Source of the DNA: Poindextera sp041691315
Lineage (GTDB): Bacteria; Pseudomonadota; Alphaproteobacteria; Caulobacterales; Caulobacteraceae
DNA length: 64,000 nucleotides
Direction of reading: 5' to 3'
Assembly (NCBI GenBank): GCA_041691315.1
Contig: JBEPUW010000010.1
Span: 1 to 64,000, forward strand
In this document: positions 51,930-60,613 of the stretch, piece by piece
How the letters are laid out: every line of letters begins with the position of its first letter
Position numbering within the stretch: the stretch's first letter is position 1
The notes under the pieces: generated by a model
Told to the model about the DNA's origin: nothing
The model's database searches: none
What the model saw: the letters and a program-made list of their open reading frames with translations, nothing else
Translations under genes and position numbers: made by a program

Positions 51930-51962
51930 CTTGTTGCATTATGCAACAAGCTGAACTAGAAG
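51930..51962 (+). promoter_or_regulatory. Palindromic operator-promoter C, before ro60
   Basis: CTTGTTGC-ATTAT-GCAACAAG (51930-51950 region) is the third GTTGCATnnnGCAAC copy. TTGCAT (51934-51939), 17 bases and TAGAAG (51957-51962) give a promoter about 205 bases before the ro60 ATG. The 200-base leader between them can fold (GTCTTCGGGAC near 51968) but I assign it no further role. Confidence 0.65.
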
Positions 51963-52167
51963 TCTCTCGTCTTCGGGACGCGGCGGGCGATAAGCCTCCG
52001 TCGACTGACGATCCGATCCAGGCATGAAGAGAACCATGACTTCGATATTGAAGCCAAACCGCCCAGAGGGTTCCAACCCTACGCCCTGACGCCGATCGGC
52101 TGTCGGGGTCTGGACGTCTCGTCCTTCCCCGATCGGCCCCGCCAACGACGTCAAAAGGAGGCGCGCC

Positions 52168-53487
52168 ATGCGCTTCAACCTCTTCGCCAAGCAAGCTGTC
52201 GCCAACTTTGAAGGCGTCCCCGCCATCCAGCTGAATGCCGAGCAGAAGCTGCGCCGATCCGTCCTCTCGTGCCTCCTGTGGGAGGACGAGTTCTATGAGG
52301 ACGGCCAGGCGATCGCCGACCGCATCGCGGCACTTGCCGCGGATGTCGACCCGGCTGTGGTCGCCGCCCTGGCGATCGAGGCGCGTGAGTCGTTCAAGCT
52401 GCGCCACGCGCCCCTGATGCTGCTCTGCGCCCTGGCGCGGACCGGGTCTGGCACGTCGCTGGTGTCGGAGACGATCGCGCGCGTCATCCAGCGGGCCGAC
52501 GAGTTAGCTGAGTTCCTGAGCCTCTACTGGAGAGGCGGTCGCAAGCCGCTGTCCAAGCAGATGAAGAAGGGGCTCGCCGCCGCCTTCGCCAAGTTCGACG
52601 CCTATCAATTGGCGAAGTATGACCGCGACGGCCCGGTGAAGCTCCGGGACGTCCTATTCCTGGTGCACGCCAAGCCGAAGGACGAGGCTCAGGCCGCCCT
52701 GTGGAAGCAGGTCGCCGAACGGTCCCTGCCGTCGCCGGACACCTGGGAGGTCGCCCTCTCGGGCGGCGCCGACAAGCGGGAAAGCTTCGAGCGACTGCTG
52801 GCCGATCGCAAGCTGGGCTACCTGGCACTGCTCCGGAACCTCCGGAACATGGATCAGGCCGGCGTCGATGAGGTCCTGGTCAAGGACGCCATCCTGGCGC
52901 GCCGCGGCGCGGAGCGGATCCTTCCGTTCCGCTATGTAGCGGCGGCCCGGGCGGCGCCCCGGTTCGAGCCCTGGCTCGACCAGGCCCTCGCCGAGGCGGT
53001 GCTGGAAGGCCCCGTGTTCGAGGGTCGGACCATCATCCTGGTAGACGTATCGCCCTCGATGGCGGTGCGGCTGTCGGCGAAGTCGGACCTGACCCGGATG
53101 GACGCGGCGGCCACGCTGGCCTCGGTCGTGCCGGGCGATGTGCGGGTCTTCTCCTTCTCCAACGAGGTGGTGGAGGTCCCGCCGCGGCGCGGCATGGCGG
53201 GGGTGGATGCGGTAATCCGCTCCCAGCCCAGCAACGGCACCCTGCTCGGCAAGGCGGTGACCCACGTCAACGCCCTGCCGCACGAGCGGCTGATCGTCGT
53301 CACCGACGAGCAGTCGCAGGACCCGGTCCCGGATCCGAAGGCGGCCAAGGCCTATATGGTCAACGTCGCCAGCGCCCGGAACGGCGTCGGCTATGGTCGT
53401 TGGACCCATGTCGATGGTTTCTCCGAGGCTGTCCTGGGCTTCATTCGTGAGCACGAACAGCTCATGAGCGAGGCCCGCCAAGGATGA
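52168..53487 (+). CDS. rsr: Ro60/Rsr, TROVE-domain ring protein binding Y RNA
   Basis: A 439-residue bacterial Ro60 orthologue. The N-terminal 270 residues are the HEAT-like TROVE ring that binds Y RNA on the outside and the ends of misfolded RNAs in its hole (LRDVLFLVHAKPKDEAQAAL is typical). The C-terminal vWA domain has the metal site DVSPS (Asp293, Ser295, Ser297). AGGAGG ends 6 bases before the ATG at 52168, a strong ribosome site. In known bacteria Ro60 works with exonucleases and Y RNA in RNA decay and with repair enzymes; here it heads an operon with hen1, pnkp and an RlaP-like gene, preceded by four candidate Y RNAs. Confidence 0.95.
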   Translation: MRFNLFAKQAVANFEGVPAIQLNAEQKLRRSVLSCLLWEDEFYEDGQAIADRIAALAADVDPAVVAALAIEARESFKLRHAPLMLLCALARTGSGTSLVSETIARVIQRADELAEFLSLYWRGGRKPLSKQMKKGLAAAFAKFDAYQLAKYDRDGPVKLRDVLFLVHAKPKDEAQAALWKQVAERSLPSPDTWEVALSGGADKRESFERLLADRKLGYLALLRNLRNMDQAGVDEVLVKDAILARRGAERILPFRYVAAARAAPRFEPWLDQALAEAVLEGPVFEGRTIILVDVSPSMAVRLSAKSDLTRMDAAATLASVVPGDVRVFSFSNEVVEVPPRRGMAGVDAVIRSQPSNGTLLGKAVTHVNALPHERLIVVTDEQSQDPVPDPKAAKAYMVNVASARNGVGYGRWTHVDGFSEAVLGFIREHEQLMSEARQG

Positions 53488-53756
53488 CACCGGAGGTCCT
53501 TCGGCAGGCGGCGATCACCCTATTCGGCGAGCGGGGCTGGATGTCCCGTCTCGCCGAATCCCTGGGGGTGGATCGGTCATCGGTGTCCCGTTGGTTTGCG
53601 GGCCTGCCGGTGCCCGGTCCCGTCGCCGCCGCTGTCGAGGCCTGGCTGACACTCTATAAACTGACCGGTCTTCGTCCGGACGAACTGGACAGGCTCGATC
53701 AGATCAAACCATCCGGCGAAGGGGGCGAGCCGCCTATCCATCGCTTTCGAAAGTAG
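53484..53756 (+). CDS. Small helix-turn-helix protein within the RNA-repair operon
   Basis: A 90-residue protein with a helix-turn-helix (WMSRLAESLGVDRSSVSRWF, residues 19-38) and a short helical tail. Its ATG overlaps the ro60 stop by four bases. It could be the regulator that binds the GTTGCATnnnGCAAC palindromes at the three promoters of this locus, which would make the operon self-regulating; this rests on position and fold only. An alternative is that it is an adaptor of Ro60. Confidence 0.8.
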   Translation: MTPEVLRQAAITLFGERGWMSRLAESLGVDRSSVSRWFAGLPVPGPVAAAVEAWLTLYKLTGLRPDELDRLDQIKPSGEGGEPPIHRFRK

Positions 53757-53771
53757 CTCCGAAGAAACCCC

Positions 53772-55168
53772 ATGTTCCTGTCTATCGCGACCACCCACCG
53801 GCCGGCCACCGACCTCGGCTTTCTGCTGCACAAGCATCCCGAGCGCGTGCACGAGACCGAGTTGCCGTTCGGCAAGGCCTTCGTCTTCTATCCCCAGGCG
53901 GACGACACCCGCTGCGAGGCTGCGCTGGTGCTGGACATCGACCCGATCGGCCTGGTGCGCGGCAAGGGGCGTTCGGAGGGGCTGCTGGACGCCTATGTCA
54001 ACGACCGTCCCTATGCGGCCTCGTCCTTCCTGTCAGTCGCCATGGGCCGCGCCCTGCGCACGGCCATGACCGGCGCCTCACGCGAGCGCCCAGACCTCGC
54101 TGAGACCGAAATCCCGCTCGAAGTGACCGTAACCCCCCTGCCCGCGCGCGGCGGCGCGCGTCTGGTGCACGAACTGTTCGAGCCGTTGGGCTGGGTAGTC
54201 GAAACTGAGGCTGTGGAAGATGGCGGGGCGCTGAGCGGCAAGACGCCGACCTATGTCACCCTCAAGCTGACCGGCGTCGCGCGCCTGCAGGCCCTGCTCA
54301 ACCACCTTTATGTGCTGATCCCTGTGCTCGACGACGACAAGCACTACTGGGTCGGCGAGGACGAGGTCGAGAAGTTGCTCAAGCGCGGCGAAGGCTGGCT
54401 TGACAGTCATCCGGCGCGCGACCTGATCGTTCGGCGCTACCTCATCCACCGGCGGAGTCTGGCGCGCGATGCGCTGGAACGGCTCGCGCCGGAGACGCGC
54501 GAGGAAACCGCCGAACCCGAAAAGCGCATAACGCCGGAGGCGGCGCTCGAGGCGCCGTTTCGCCTGAATGACCAGCGTCTGGACGCCGTTGTCGATGCTC
54601 TGCGCGCCAGCGGCGCCCGCGCCATTGCCGACCTCGGCTGCGGCGAGGGCAAGCTGCTGCAACGCCTGGTGCGCGAGCGTTGGGTCGAGCGGCTGATCGG
54701 CGTCGACGCCGCCGCTCGCGACCTGGAATGGCGTCCAAGCGGCTCAAGCTCGACGTCGCCGGCGCGCCGCCTGAGGGTCGCGTCACCCTGCTGCACGGCG
54801 GAATTACCTATCGCGATAGGCGCTGGGAGGACGTCGACGCGGTTGCCCTGGTTGAGGTGATCGAGCACCTGGACGCCGAACGCCTGCCGACCCTGGAGAA
54901 GATTGTCTTCGGTGCGGCCCGCCCAGCGACCATTGTCGTGACTACGCCCAATGCTGACTACAACGCCCTATTCCCCAATCTGGCTTCCGGCGCCTTCCGG
55001 CACCCGGATCACCGGTTCGAGTGGACGCGCGCGCAGTTCGAGGGATGGGCGGTCGGGGTGGCGGAGGCGCATGGGTACGGCGTGGCGTTCAGCGGCATCG
55101 GCGCCGTCGACGAGACTCTAGGCGCACCGACCCAAATGGCGGTCTTCACCAAGGGAAGCGCGGCATGA
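53772..55168 (+). pseudogene. hen1: Hen1, RNA 3'-terminal 2'-O-methyltransferase, with one frameshift
   Basis: Bacterial Hen1 methylates the 2'-OH at the 3' end of cleaved RNA so that, after repair by Pnkp, the RNA resists renewed cutting. The N-terminal domain (residues 1-250) ends in a linker; the methyltransferase starts with DLGCGEGKLLQRL. At about 54727 (GACCTGGAATGG) the frame shifts: the present frame ends at 54860 in nonsense, while MASKRLKLDVAG, VEVIEHLDAERL and RHPDHRFEWTR continue in another frame to 55168. One extra A would restore a normal protein of about 465 residues, with the EEHH metal site intact. Its stop overlaps pnkp (ATGA), as expected for a working gene, so a sequencing error is likely. 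Confidence 0.88.
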
Positions 55169-57726
55169 ACCTCGACCTTCCTGACTTCGCGCTTGTGGTG
55201 CTGATCGGCGCCTCCGGCTCCGGTAAGTCGACCTTCGCGGCCAAGCATTTCGCGCCGACGGAAGTGATTTCCTCCGACTATGCACGCGGCCTCGTGTCCG
55301 ACGATGAGACCGATCAGTCGGTGAGCGCCGACGCCTTCGAACTGGTCCGCGCCATCGCCGAGAAGCGGCTGAAGCACCGTCGGCTTACGGTGATCGACGC
55401 CACCAATGTACGACCCGCCGATCGCAAGGGCTGGATTGAAATCGCGCGCCGCTGGCACGCTCTGCCGGTGGCGATCGTGATCGACCCGGGCATCAGCGTC
55501 TGCGTTGAACGCAACAAGGGCCGCGCTGACCGACCGTTTGGCGCCAATGTGATCCAGCGCATGTCGTCCGAGATCCGGCGCGGCTTACGCGGCCTGCAGC
55601 GGGAGGGCTTCCGCCAGGTCTGGACGCTGAGCAACGAGGGCGAGGTCGACGCCGCCGTCGTGGAGCGAAAGCCGCTTTGGACCGACAAGCGTGGCGATTG
55701 CGGTCCATTCGACATCATCGGCGACGTGCACGGCTGCGCCTCTGAGCTGGAGGAACTCCTGACGGCCCTCGGATACGCGGTCGCCTGGAGCGAGACGCTC
55801 GGCGAGCGGACGGTCGTGGTTACGCCGCCGGTGGGTCGCAAGGCGGTCTTCCTCGGCGACCTGGTCGATCGCGGACCCAACGCGCCGGATTGCCTGCGGA
55901 TCGCCATGAGTATGACGGCGGCGGGGACGGGCTACTGCATCCAGGGCAACCACGAGCGCAAGTTCGGCCGCTGGCTGGCGGGACGCAAGGTGACCATCGC
56001 CCACGGCCTGCAGCAGACCATCGACCAGTACGAGCTGGCCGACCGAGGCTTCAAGGAAACCGTGCAGCCCTTCGTGGATGACCTGCGCAGCCATCTGTGG
56101 CTCGACGGCGGCCGCCTCGCCGTCGCCCATGCGGGCCTGAAGGCCGAGATGATCGGACGGGGCTCGGGCGCCGTGCGCGAATTCGCCCTCTACGGCGAGA
56201 CGACGGGCGAGATCGACGAGTTCGGTCTGCCGGTGCGCGCTGATTGGGCCGCCAACTATCGCGGCGAGACGGCCGTGGTCTATGGCCATACGCCGATGCC
56301 CGAAGCGCAGTGGGTCAACAACACCCTTTGCATCGACACCGGCTGCGTGTTCGGCGGCAAGCTGACTGCGCTGCGCTGGCCTGAACGCGAACTGATTGAG
56401 GTCCCGGCCCATCAGGTCTGGTGCGAGCCGATGCGTCCGCTCGCGCCAGCCGCCGATGGGCGCTCCGCCCAGGCCGAAGCGGACGATCTACTGGACATGG
56501 AGGATGTCAGCGGCCGGCGCTGGATCGAGACCACGCTACGGGGCCGCGTCGTCGTCGCTGAAGAGAATGCCGCCGCCGCACTTGAGGTGATGAGCCGTTT
56601 CGCGCTCTCGCCCCAATGGCTAGCCTACCTGCCGCCGACCATGTCGCCTAGCGAGACCTCGTCCGCAGACGGCTGGCTGGAACGGCCGGAGGAAGCCTTC
56701 GCCCATTACCGCAAGCTGGGTGTGGCCGAGGTCGTGTGTGAGGAAAAGCACATGGGCTCGCGTGCAATCATCGCGCTTTGCCGCGACGCTGACGCAGCGC
56801 GCGCCCGCTTCGACGCGGCGAGCAACGAGACCGGCGCCATCTGGACCCGCACGGGAAGGAGCTTCTTCAACGACCCGGCGATGACCGAGGCACTGCTTGG
56901 CCGCCTGCGTGGGGCGGTGGACAGCGCCGGTCTGTGGGATGAACTCGCCAGCGACTGGATGCTGCTCGACGCGGAGATCATGCCTTGGTCGGCCAAGGCC
57001 GGCGCCCTTATCGACGCCCAGTACGCACCGGTCGCGGCCTCCTCGCGCGCCGGCCTCGGGGCTGCGTCAGCCGCCCTGGCCCGCGCCAGTGCGCGCGGCG
57101 TTCCGGCCGCCGACCTGGCGACGCACTATGCCGATCGTCAGGAGCGCGCCGCCCTCTATGCGCGCGCCTGGAAGCCCTATGTCTGGCAGGTCTCCGGCGT
57201 CGACGATCTCCGGGTCGCGCCATTCCATCTGCTCGCCAGCGAGGGGCGGGTCTGGCTCGACCAGGATCACCTTTGGCACATGGGCCTCGCCGATCGGCTG
57301 GCCGCGACGGGCGAGGCTGTGGTCGCACCGACTAGGTGGCGCTTGCTCGACCTTTCAGATGCCGAGGCCTGCACTGACGCAGCCAATTGGTGGGAAACGC
57401 TCACGACGACCGGCGGGGAAGGCATGGTGGTCAAGCCGCGCGACTTCATTACCCGGGGTCCGAAAGGGCTGCTGCAACCCGCGCTGAAGGTTCGTGGACG
57501 CGAATATCTGCGCATCATATATGGCCCTGAATACGATGCACCCGAGCACCTCGCGCGGCTCCGTGAGCGGGGCCTGAACGGCAAGCGCAACCTGGCCCTG
57601 CGCGAGTTTGCTCTGGGCCATGAAGCTTTGCGCCGCCTTGTCGCCGGAGAGCCCCTGCGTCGCGTGCATGAATGCGTGTTTGCGGTCCTCGCTCTTGAGA
57701 GCGAGCCGATCGACCCGCGTCTGTGA
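55165..57726 (+). CDS. pnkp: Pnkp, bacterial polynucleotide kinase-phosphatase-ligase
   Basis: An 853-residue three-domain RNA repair enzyme. The kinase has GASGSGKST (15-23). The calcineurin-type 2',3'-phosphatase has DIIGDVHG (183-190), GDLVDRG (231-237), GNHE (260-263) and GHTPMP. The C-terminal ligase-like adenylyltransferase has the lysine motif EEKHMGSR (Lys528) and later GGEGMVVKPR. All metal and nucleotide residues appear present. It heals broken RNA ends and, with Hen1, seals them. The start at 55165 overlaps the hen1 stop; the upstream extension of the frame is hen1 sequence. The length matches known Pnkp proteins. Confidence 0.95.
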   Translation: MNLDLPDFALVVLIGASGSGKSTFAAKHFAPTEVISSDYARGLVSDDETDQSVSADAFELVRAIAEKRLKHRRLTVIDATNVRPADRKGWIEIARRWHALPVAIVIDPGISVCVERNKGRADRPFGANVIQRMSSEIRRGLRGLQREGFRQVWTLSNEGEVDAAVVERKPLWTDKRGDCGPFDIIGDVHGCASELEELLTALGYAVAWSETLGERTVVVTPPVGRKAVFLGDLVDRGPNAPDCLRIAMSMTAAGTGYCIQGNHERKFGRWLAGRKVTIAHGLQQTIDQYELADRGFKETVQPFVDDLRSHLWLDGGRLAVAHAGLKAEMIGRGSGAVREFALYGETTGEIDEFGLPVRADWAANYRGETAVVYGHTPMPEAQWVNNTLCIDTGCVFGGKLTALRWPERELIEVPAHQVWCEPMRPLAPAADGRSAQAEADDLLDMEDVSGRRWIETTLRGRVVVAEENAAAALEVMSRFALSPQWLAYLPPTMSPSETSSADGWLERPEEAFAHYRKLGVAEVVCEEKHMGSRAIIALCRDADAARARFDAASNETGAIWTRTGRSFFNDPAMTEALLGRLRGAVDSAGLWDELASDWMLLDAEIMPWSAKAGALIDAQYAPVAASSRAGLGAASAALARASARGVPAADLATHYADRQERAALYARAWKPYVWQVSGVDDLRVAPFHLLASEGRVWLDQDHLWHMGLADRLAATGEAVVAPTRWRLLDLSDAEACTDAANWWETLTTTGGEGMVVKPRDFITRGPKGLLQPALKVRGREYLRIIYGPEYDAPEHLARLRERGLNGKRNLALREFALGHEALRRLVAGEPLRRVHECVFAVLALESEPIDPRL

Positions 57727-57730
57727 ATCC

Positions 57731-58786
57731 ATGGCATCCCGAACTCGACAGCAACTCCCCGAAGAGATCGCCGCGCCCTTATCGCGGCTTGGCGAAGCCA
57801 TCAGCGCTGGCCGCGTCACGGCGGCCGAAGCCCGCGCGGCCCTCGCGGCGATCAGCCGTCTGCCGCCGGAGGCTGTGAGCTGGGCCGATCGCCCGATCGC
57901 GAGGCTTCTCGGGATCGATTGGCAATATAGCTACAGCAGACCGTCACTCGTCGGGATGTTCGGACCGGACCAAGCCGCCTTCGCGCTGCTCATCGCCCAC
58001 CCGGATTTGGCGGCGCTCTTTATGTTTCACCACAGCGGCTTTGTCAGGCAACGGGCGCTGGAGACCTTATCTGCCCCGCCCGCCACGCCGTTTCTTCTGA
58101 CCGGCCTGATGTTGCGCATGAACGATTGGGTGCGTCAGGTCAGGCTTTCCGCGCGTTACAGCGCTGAGCGGCTCCTGCCCCAGACCGCGCCCGAGGTTGT
58201 CGCTGCTGCGGCGCCGTATCTGCTCGACCGGTGGCGCAAATGGGGGCGATGGGATGCCGATGGCATTGCGGTCCTCGACTCCGCCCTTCAGCGTCCCGAG
58301 GTTGTCGCCGCACTGGTTCAGCGGTTCCTCAGCAAGACACCGGGCTCGCTGGCGATCCCCCTTCGCCATGCGCTGAGGGGGGCAAGCCTCGATCCGTACC
58401 TCTATGAACTGGCCCACAATGCTGTTCATCCGTCGGTGCGTGTGATCGCCCTGACGGCCCTGATCAACAAACGAACATCGTGGCCTGCCGGGTTCCGACA
58501 GCAATGGATCGACAAAACCTACGGCCTCAGCCGCCGGGTCGTCGTGCTGGAGAGCCGAGCTGTTCCCCACGATTATCCAACCGCGCCCTTGATCCGCACA
58601 GCGCTGAAGGATCGGTCCGCTGCAATCAGGCGCGTCGCCGCTGACGCTGTCATTGAGCAACGCGCCGGCTTGCCCGATGTGGACGACCTTGCCGACGCCA
58701 TGAGTGTCGATCGCACCCCAGCCATCAGGGACCGCGGCGAATTTCTCCGCCGCAAATTGGCGGAAGAACGGGATCGGCGGGGATAG
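57731..58786 (+). CDS. HEAT-repeat protein of the RNA-repair operon
   Basis: A 351-residue helical repeat protein. Repeated units such as FVRQRALETLSAPPATPFLL, SVRVIALTALINKR and AAIRRVAADAVIEQRAG are HEAT-like, giving a curved scaffold without an active site. It starts 4 bases after pnkp and ends 7 bases before the RlaP-like gene, so it belongs to the operon. It may bind RNA or hold repair proteins together. I do not know a characterised member of this exact type. Confidence 0.78.
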   Translation: MASRTRQQLPEEIAAPLSRLGEAISAGRVTAAEARAALAAISRLPPEAVSWADRPIARLLGIDWQYSYSRPSLVGMFGPDQAAFALLIAHPDLAALFMFHHSGFVRQRALETLSAPPATPFLLTGLMLRMNDWVRQVRLSARYSAERLLPQTAPEVVAAAAPYLLDRWRKWGRWDADGIAVLDSALQRPEVVAALVQRFLSKTPGSLAIPLRHALRGASLDPYLYELAHNAVHPSVRVIALTALINKRTSWPAGFRQQWIDKTYGLSRRVVVLESRAVPHDYPTAPLIRTALKDRSAAIRRVAADAVIEQRAGLPDVDDLADAMSVDRTPAIRDRGEFLRRKLAEERDRRG

Positions 58787-58793
58787 CGACACC

Positions 58794-59615
58794 ATGGGCG
58801 ACCTCCGTTCAATTCCCGACAATTTCACCGCCGCCGCCGTCGCGGCCATCGATGCTCGCCTTGACGCGATCTGCGCCGAGCATGCCGTCGCGATTCCGCT
58901 GGCCATCGAAAGCGGCAGTCGCGCCTGGGGCTTTCCGTCGCCGGACAGCGACTACGACTGCCGCTTCGTATTCGTACGGCCGGTGGACCAGCATCTTTCA
59001 CCCTGGCCACGGCGCGACGTGATCGAGACTCCTCTGGACGCGGTCCTCGACGTCAACGGCTGGGAACTGGGTAAGGCGATCAAGCTTCTGCTCAACGGCA
59101 ATGCGGTGATTATTGAGTGGCTGCGGTCGCCGCTCGCCTATCGCGGCGAAGCTTGGTTCCGGGATGCATTCCTGGAGTTCACGGGCCGCTTCGCCGATCG
59201 CGACTTGATCGCTCGCCATTATCTGCACTTGGGCGAGCGGCAGCGACGCGTTCATTTTGGCGACGGCAAGGTCGTGCCGCAGAAGAAGATCTTCTACGCC
59301 TTACGTCCAGCGGCGACCTTGCGATGGCTGAGGCTGCACCCTGACCAGGCTGTGGCGCCGATGCATTTCCCGACCTTGATGGCCGAATGCGAGCCAGCGA
59401 CCGACGTGGCCGCCCTGACGGCCGACCTGATTGCCCGCAAGGCCGTGACCCACGAACTGGGCGCAGAGCCCCTGCCGCTCATCATCGCCGCCTTCATCGA
59501 TGAAGAGTTCGCCATCGCGCGGCCGCGCTACGAGGGCGCAACGTCGATGGTGTCGACCACTGCCCGGAACGAAGCCGAACGGTTCTATCGCGAGATCACT
59601 CGCCGGTGCTTTTGA
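58794..59615 (+). CDS. RlaP-like nucleotidyltransferase
   Basis: A 273-residue pol-beta-fold nucleotidyltransferase of the RlaP/YcgL type. The catalytic stretch GSRAWGFPSPDSDYDCRF (about residues 41-58) has the GS motif and two aspartates, and KAIKLLLNGNAVIIEWL is the following family signature. Family members have been linked by gene neighbourhood to RNA repair systems, where they may add nucleotides to damaged ends. The ATG at 58794 is chosen as it follows the HEAT gene and gives the normal N-terminus; the frame is open further upstream inside that gene. It is the last gene of the ro60 operon. Confidence 0.85.
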   Translation: MGDLRSIPDNFTAAAVAAIDARLDAICAEHAVAIPLAIESGSRAWGFPSPDSDYDCRFVFVRPVDQHLSPWPRRDVIETPLDAVLDVNGWELGKAIKLLLNGNAVIIEWLRSPLAYRGEAWFRDAFLEFTGRFADRDLIARHYLHLGERQRRVHFGDGKVVPQKKIFYALRPAATLRWLRLHPDQAVAPMHFPTLMAECEPATDVAALTADLIARKAVTHELGAEPLPLIIAAFIDEEFAIARPRYEGATSMVSTTARNEAERFYREITRRCF

Positions 59616-59689
59616 ACCGGCATCGGTGAGCCATGACAAGTCCAGCCGAAACCTTTATGGCTTTGCGCCTTCACCAAAGGGAGGCGACC

Positions 59690-59970
59690 ATGCGCAAGCA
59701 CCGTTCGACCGACGACCTCGACTGCTTTCGAGGTGACGTCTAAGCGTCGTAGAGGATTCCCGTCCGAGACCCACGTCAAACGCGGCGTCCGGATCGTCCA
59801 TGGCGACAAGGAACTCACAGAGAAGCTGGGACGCAACGATCCCTGCCCCTGCGGCTCCACCCGGTTATTTCAAAAAGTGCTGCCTCACCTCCGGCCGGAT
59901 GGATGGCAGTAACCGACATGATTTCTTTCAGGGACTGAGGAGCGCAGCGCCGTCCGCCAGGTCGTGGCGG
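59690..59970 (+). pseudogene. SEC-C motif small protein, two frameshifts
   Basis: A good ribosome site (AAGGGAGG) precedes ATG 59690 and MRKHRSTDDLDCF. Continuing needs a shift near 59726, giving EVTSKRRRGFPSETHVKRGV and a SEC-C motif (GRNDPCPCGST), then another near 59865, giving YFKKCCLTSGR. Each is explained by one extra T (TTT for TT, TTA for TA). The zinc-binding C-x-C...CC pattern is complete when joined. I cannot tell where the gene originally ended. Confidence 0.6.
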
Positions 59971-59987
59971 ACGGCGAATGGCCGTTT

Positions 59988-60212
59988 TCAGCGAAACTCA
60001 GCAATGACCTCAATCGGGCCGACGATCGCAGCGTTGAATTCGGCCAGGTGTTCGGCAAGAATCCAATATTCCAAGTGCTCTCGGGCGCCGACCTGTTGCA
60101 CAGGGTAGGCGATCAGCGCGGTCACCTTGTGTCCAAGGTCACCCCACGCCAGGGCCGGGCTTGCCGATCCCAACAGTGCGGCAGCAACGGCCAAGGCGGC
60201 GAGCAGTCTCAT
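59988..60212 (-). pseudogene. Truncated S1/P1-type nuclease, N-terminal fragment
   Basis: A 74-residue frame with a clear signal peptide (LLAALAVAAALLGSASPALA) and the mature start WGDLGHKVTALIAY, as in S1/P1 nucleases, where the N-terminal Trp and the His bind zinc. The rest is unlike the family and stops early; the enzymes normally have about 270 residues. It is a remnant left by recombination at the edge of the RNA-repair module. Confidence 0.5.
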
Positions 60213-60266
60213 GAAGCGACGATAGCCCAGGATTGAGACATCGCGGTGGTCGCTCTCGAAGTTCAG

Positions 60267-60290
60267 GGGTCGATCAGGTCATTTCGACCC
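60267..60290. promoter_or_regulatory. Palindrome upstream of the XRE regulator
   Basis: GGGTCGA (60267-60273) and TCGACCC (60284-60290) form a perfect 7-bp inverted repeat with a 10-base spacer. A TATATG lies shortly after it (about 60304), and the XRE gene starts at 60350, so this could be its autoregulatory operator. Confidence 0.5.
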
Positions 60291-60349
60291 GACCAAGATG
60301 CTAGGTATATGCTGTCGATCTAAAAGCGGCGTTCCGGGAAGTTCGGCCC

Positions 60350-60604
60350 ATGGCCGAACGCGGGAAAATATTGCGCGGCGTTGCGGCCGCCAATATCCGC
60401 CGCACGAGATTGGCCCTTGGTTGGTCTCAGGAAGCCCTGGCTCATGAGGCCGGCTTGCATCGGACCTTCATCGGCCATGTCGAGCGCGGCGAGACCAACC
60501 TGTCGATCGACAATCTTGAGCGTCTTGCCGATGCGCTGAAGATTTCAGCCTCCGAATTGCTGGTGGCAGGGCCCACTGCCGCCCCGCCGCCCCCAGGCTC
60601 ATAG
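60350..60604 (+). CDS. XRE-family transcriptional regulator
   Basis: An 84-residue single-domain Cro/C1-type DNA-binding protein: IRRTRLALGWSQEALAHEAGLHRTFIGHVERGETNLSIDNLERLADAL. The helix-turn-helix covers residues 25-45. It is followed 9 bases later by a LuxR-type regulator in the same direction. Such small XRE proteins often serve as repressors in conjugative elements. A palindrome upstream suggests autoregulation. Confidence 0.9.
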   Translation: MAERGKILRGVAAANIRRTRLALGWSQEALAHEAGLHRTFIGHVERGETNLSIDNLERLADALKISASELLVAGPTAAPPPPGS

Positions 60605-60613
60605 CAGGTTTCC

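Noticed and set aside
51690..51959. Protein-coding frame of 89 codons over Y RNAs 3 and 4
   Set aside because: It has no ribosome site, crosses two structured RNA candidates and a T run, and resembles no protein.
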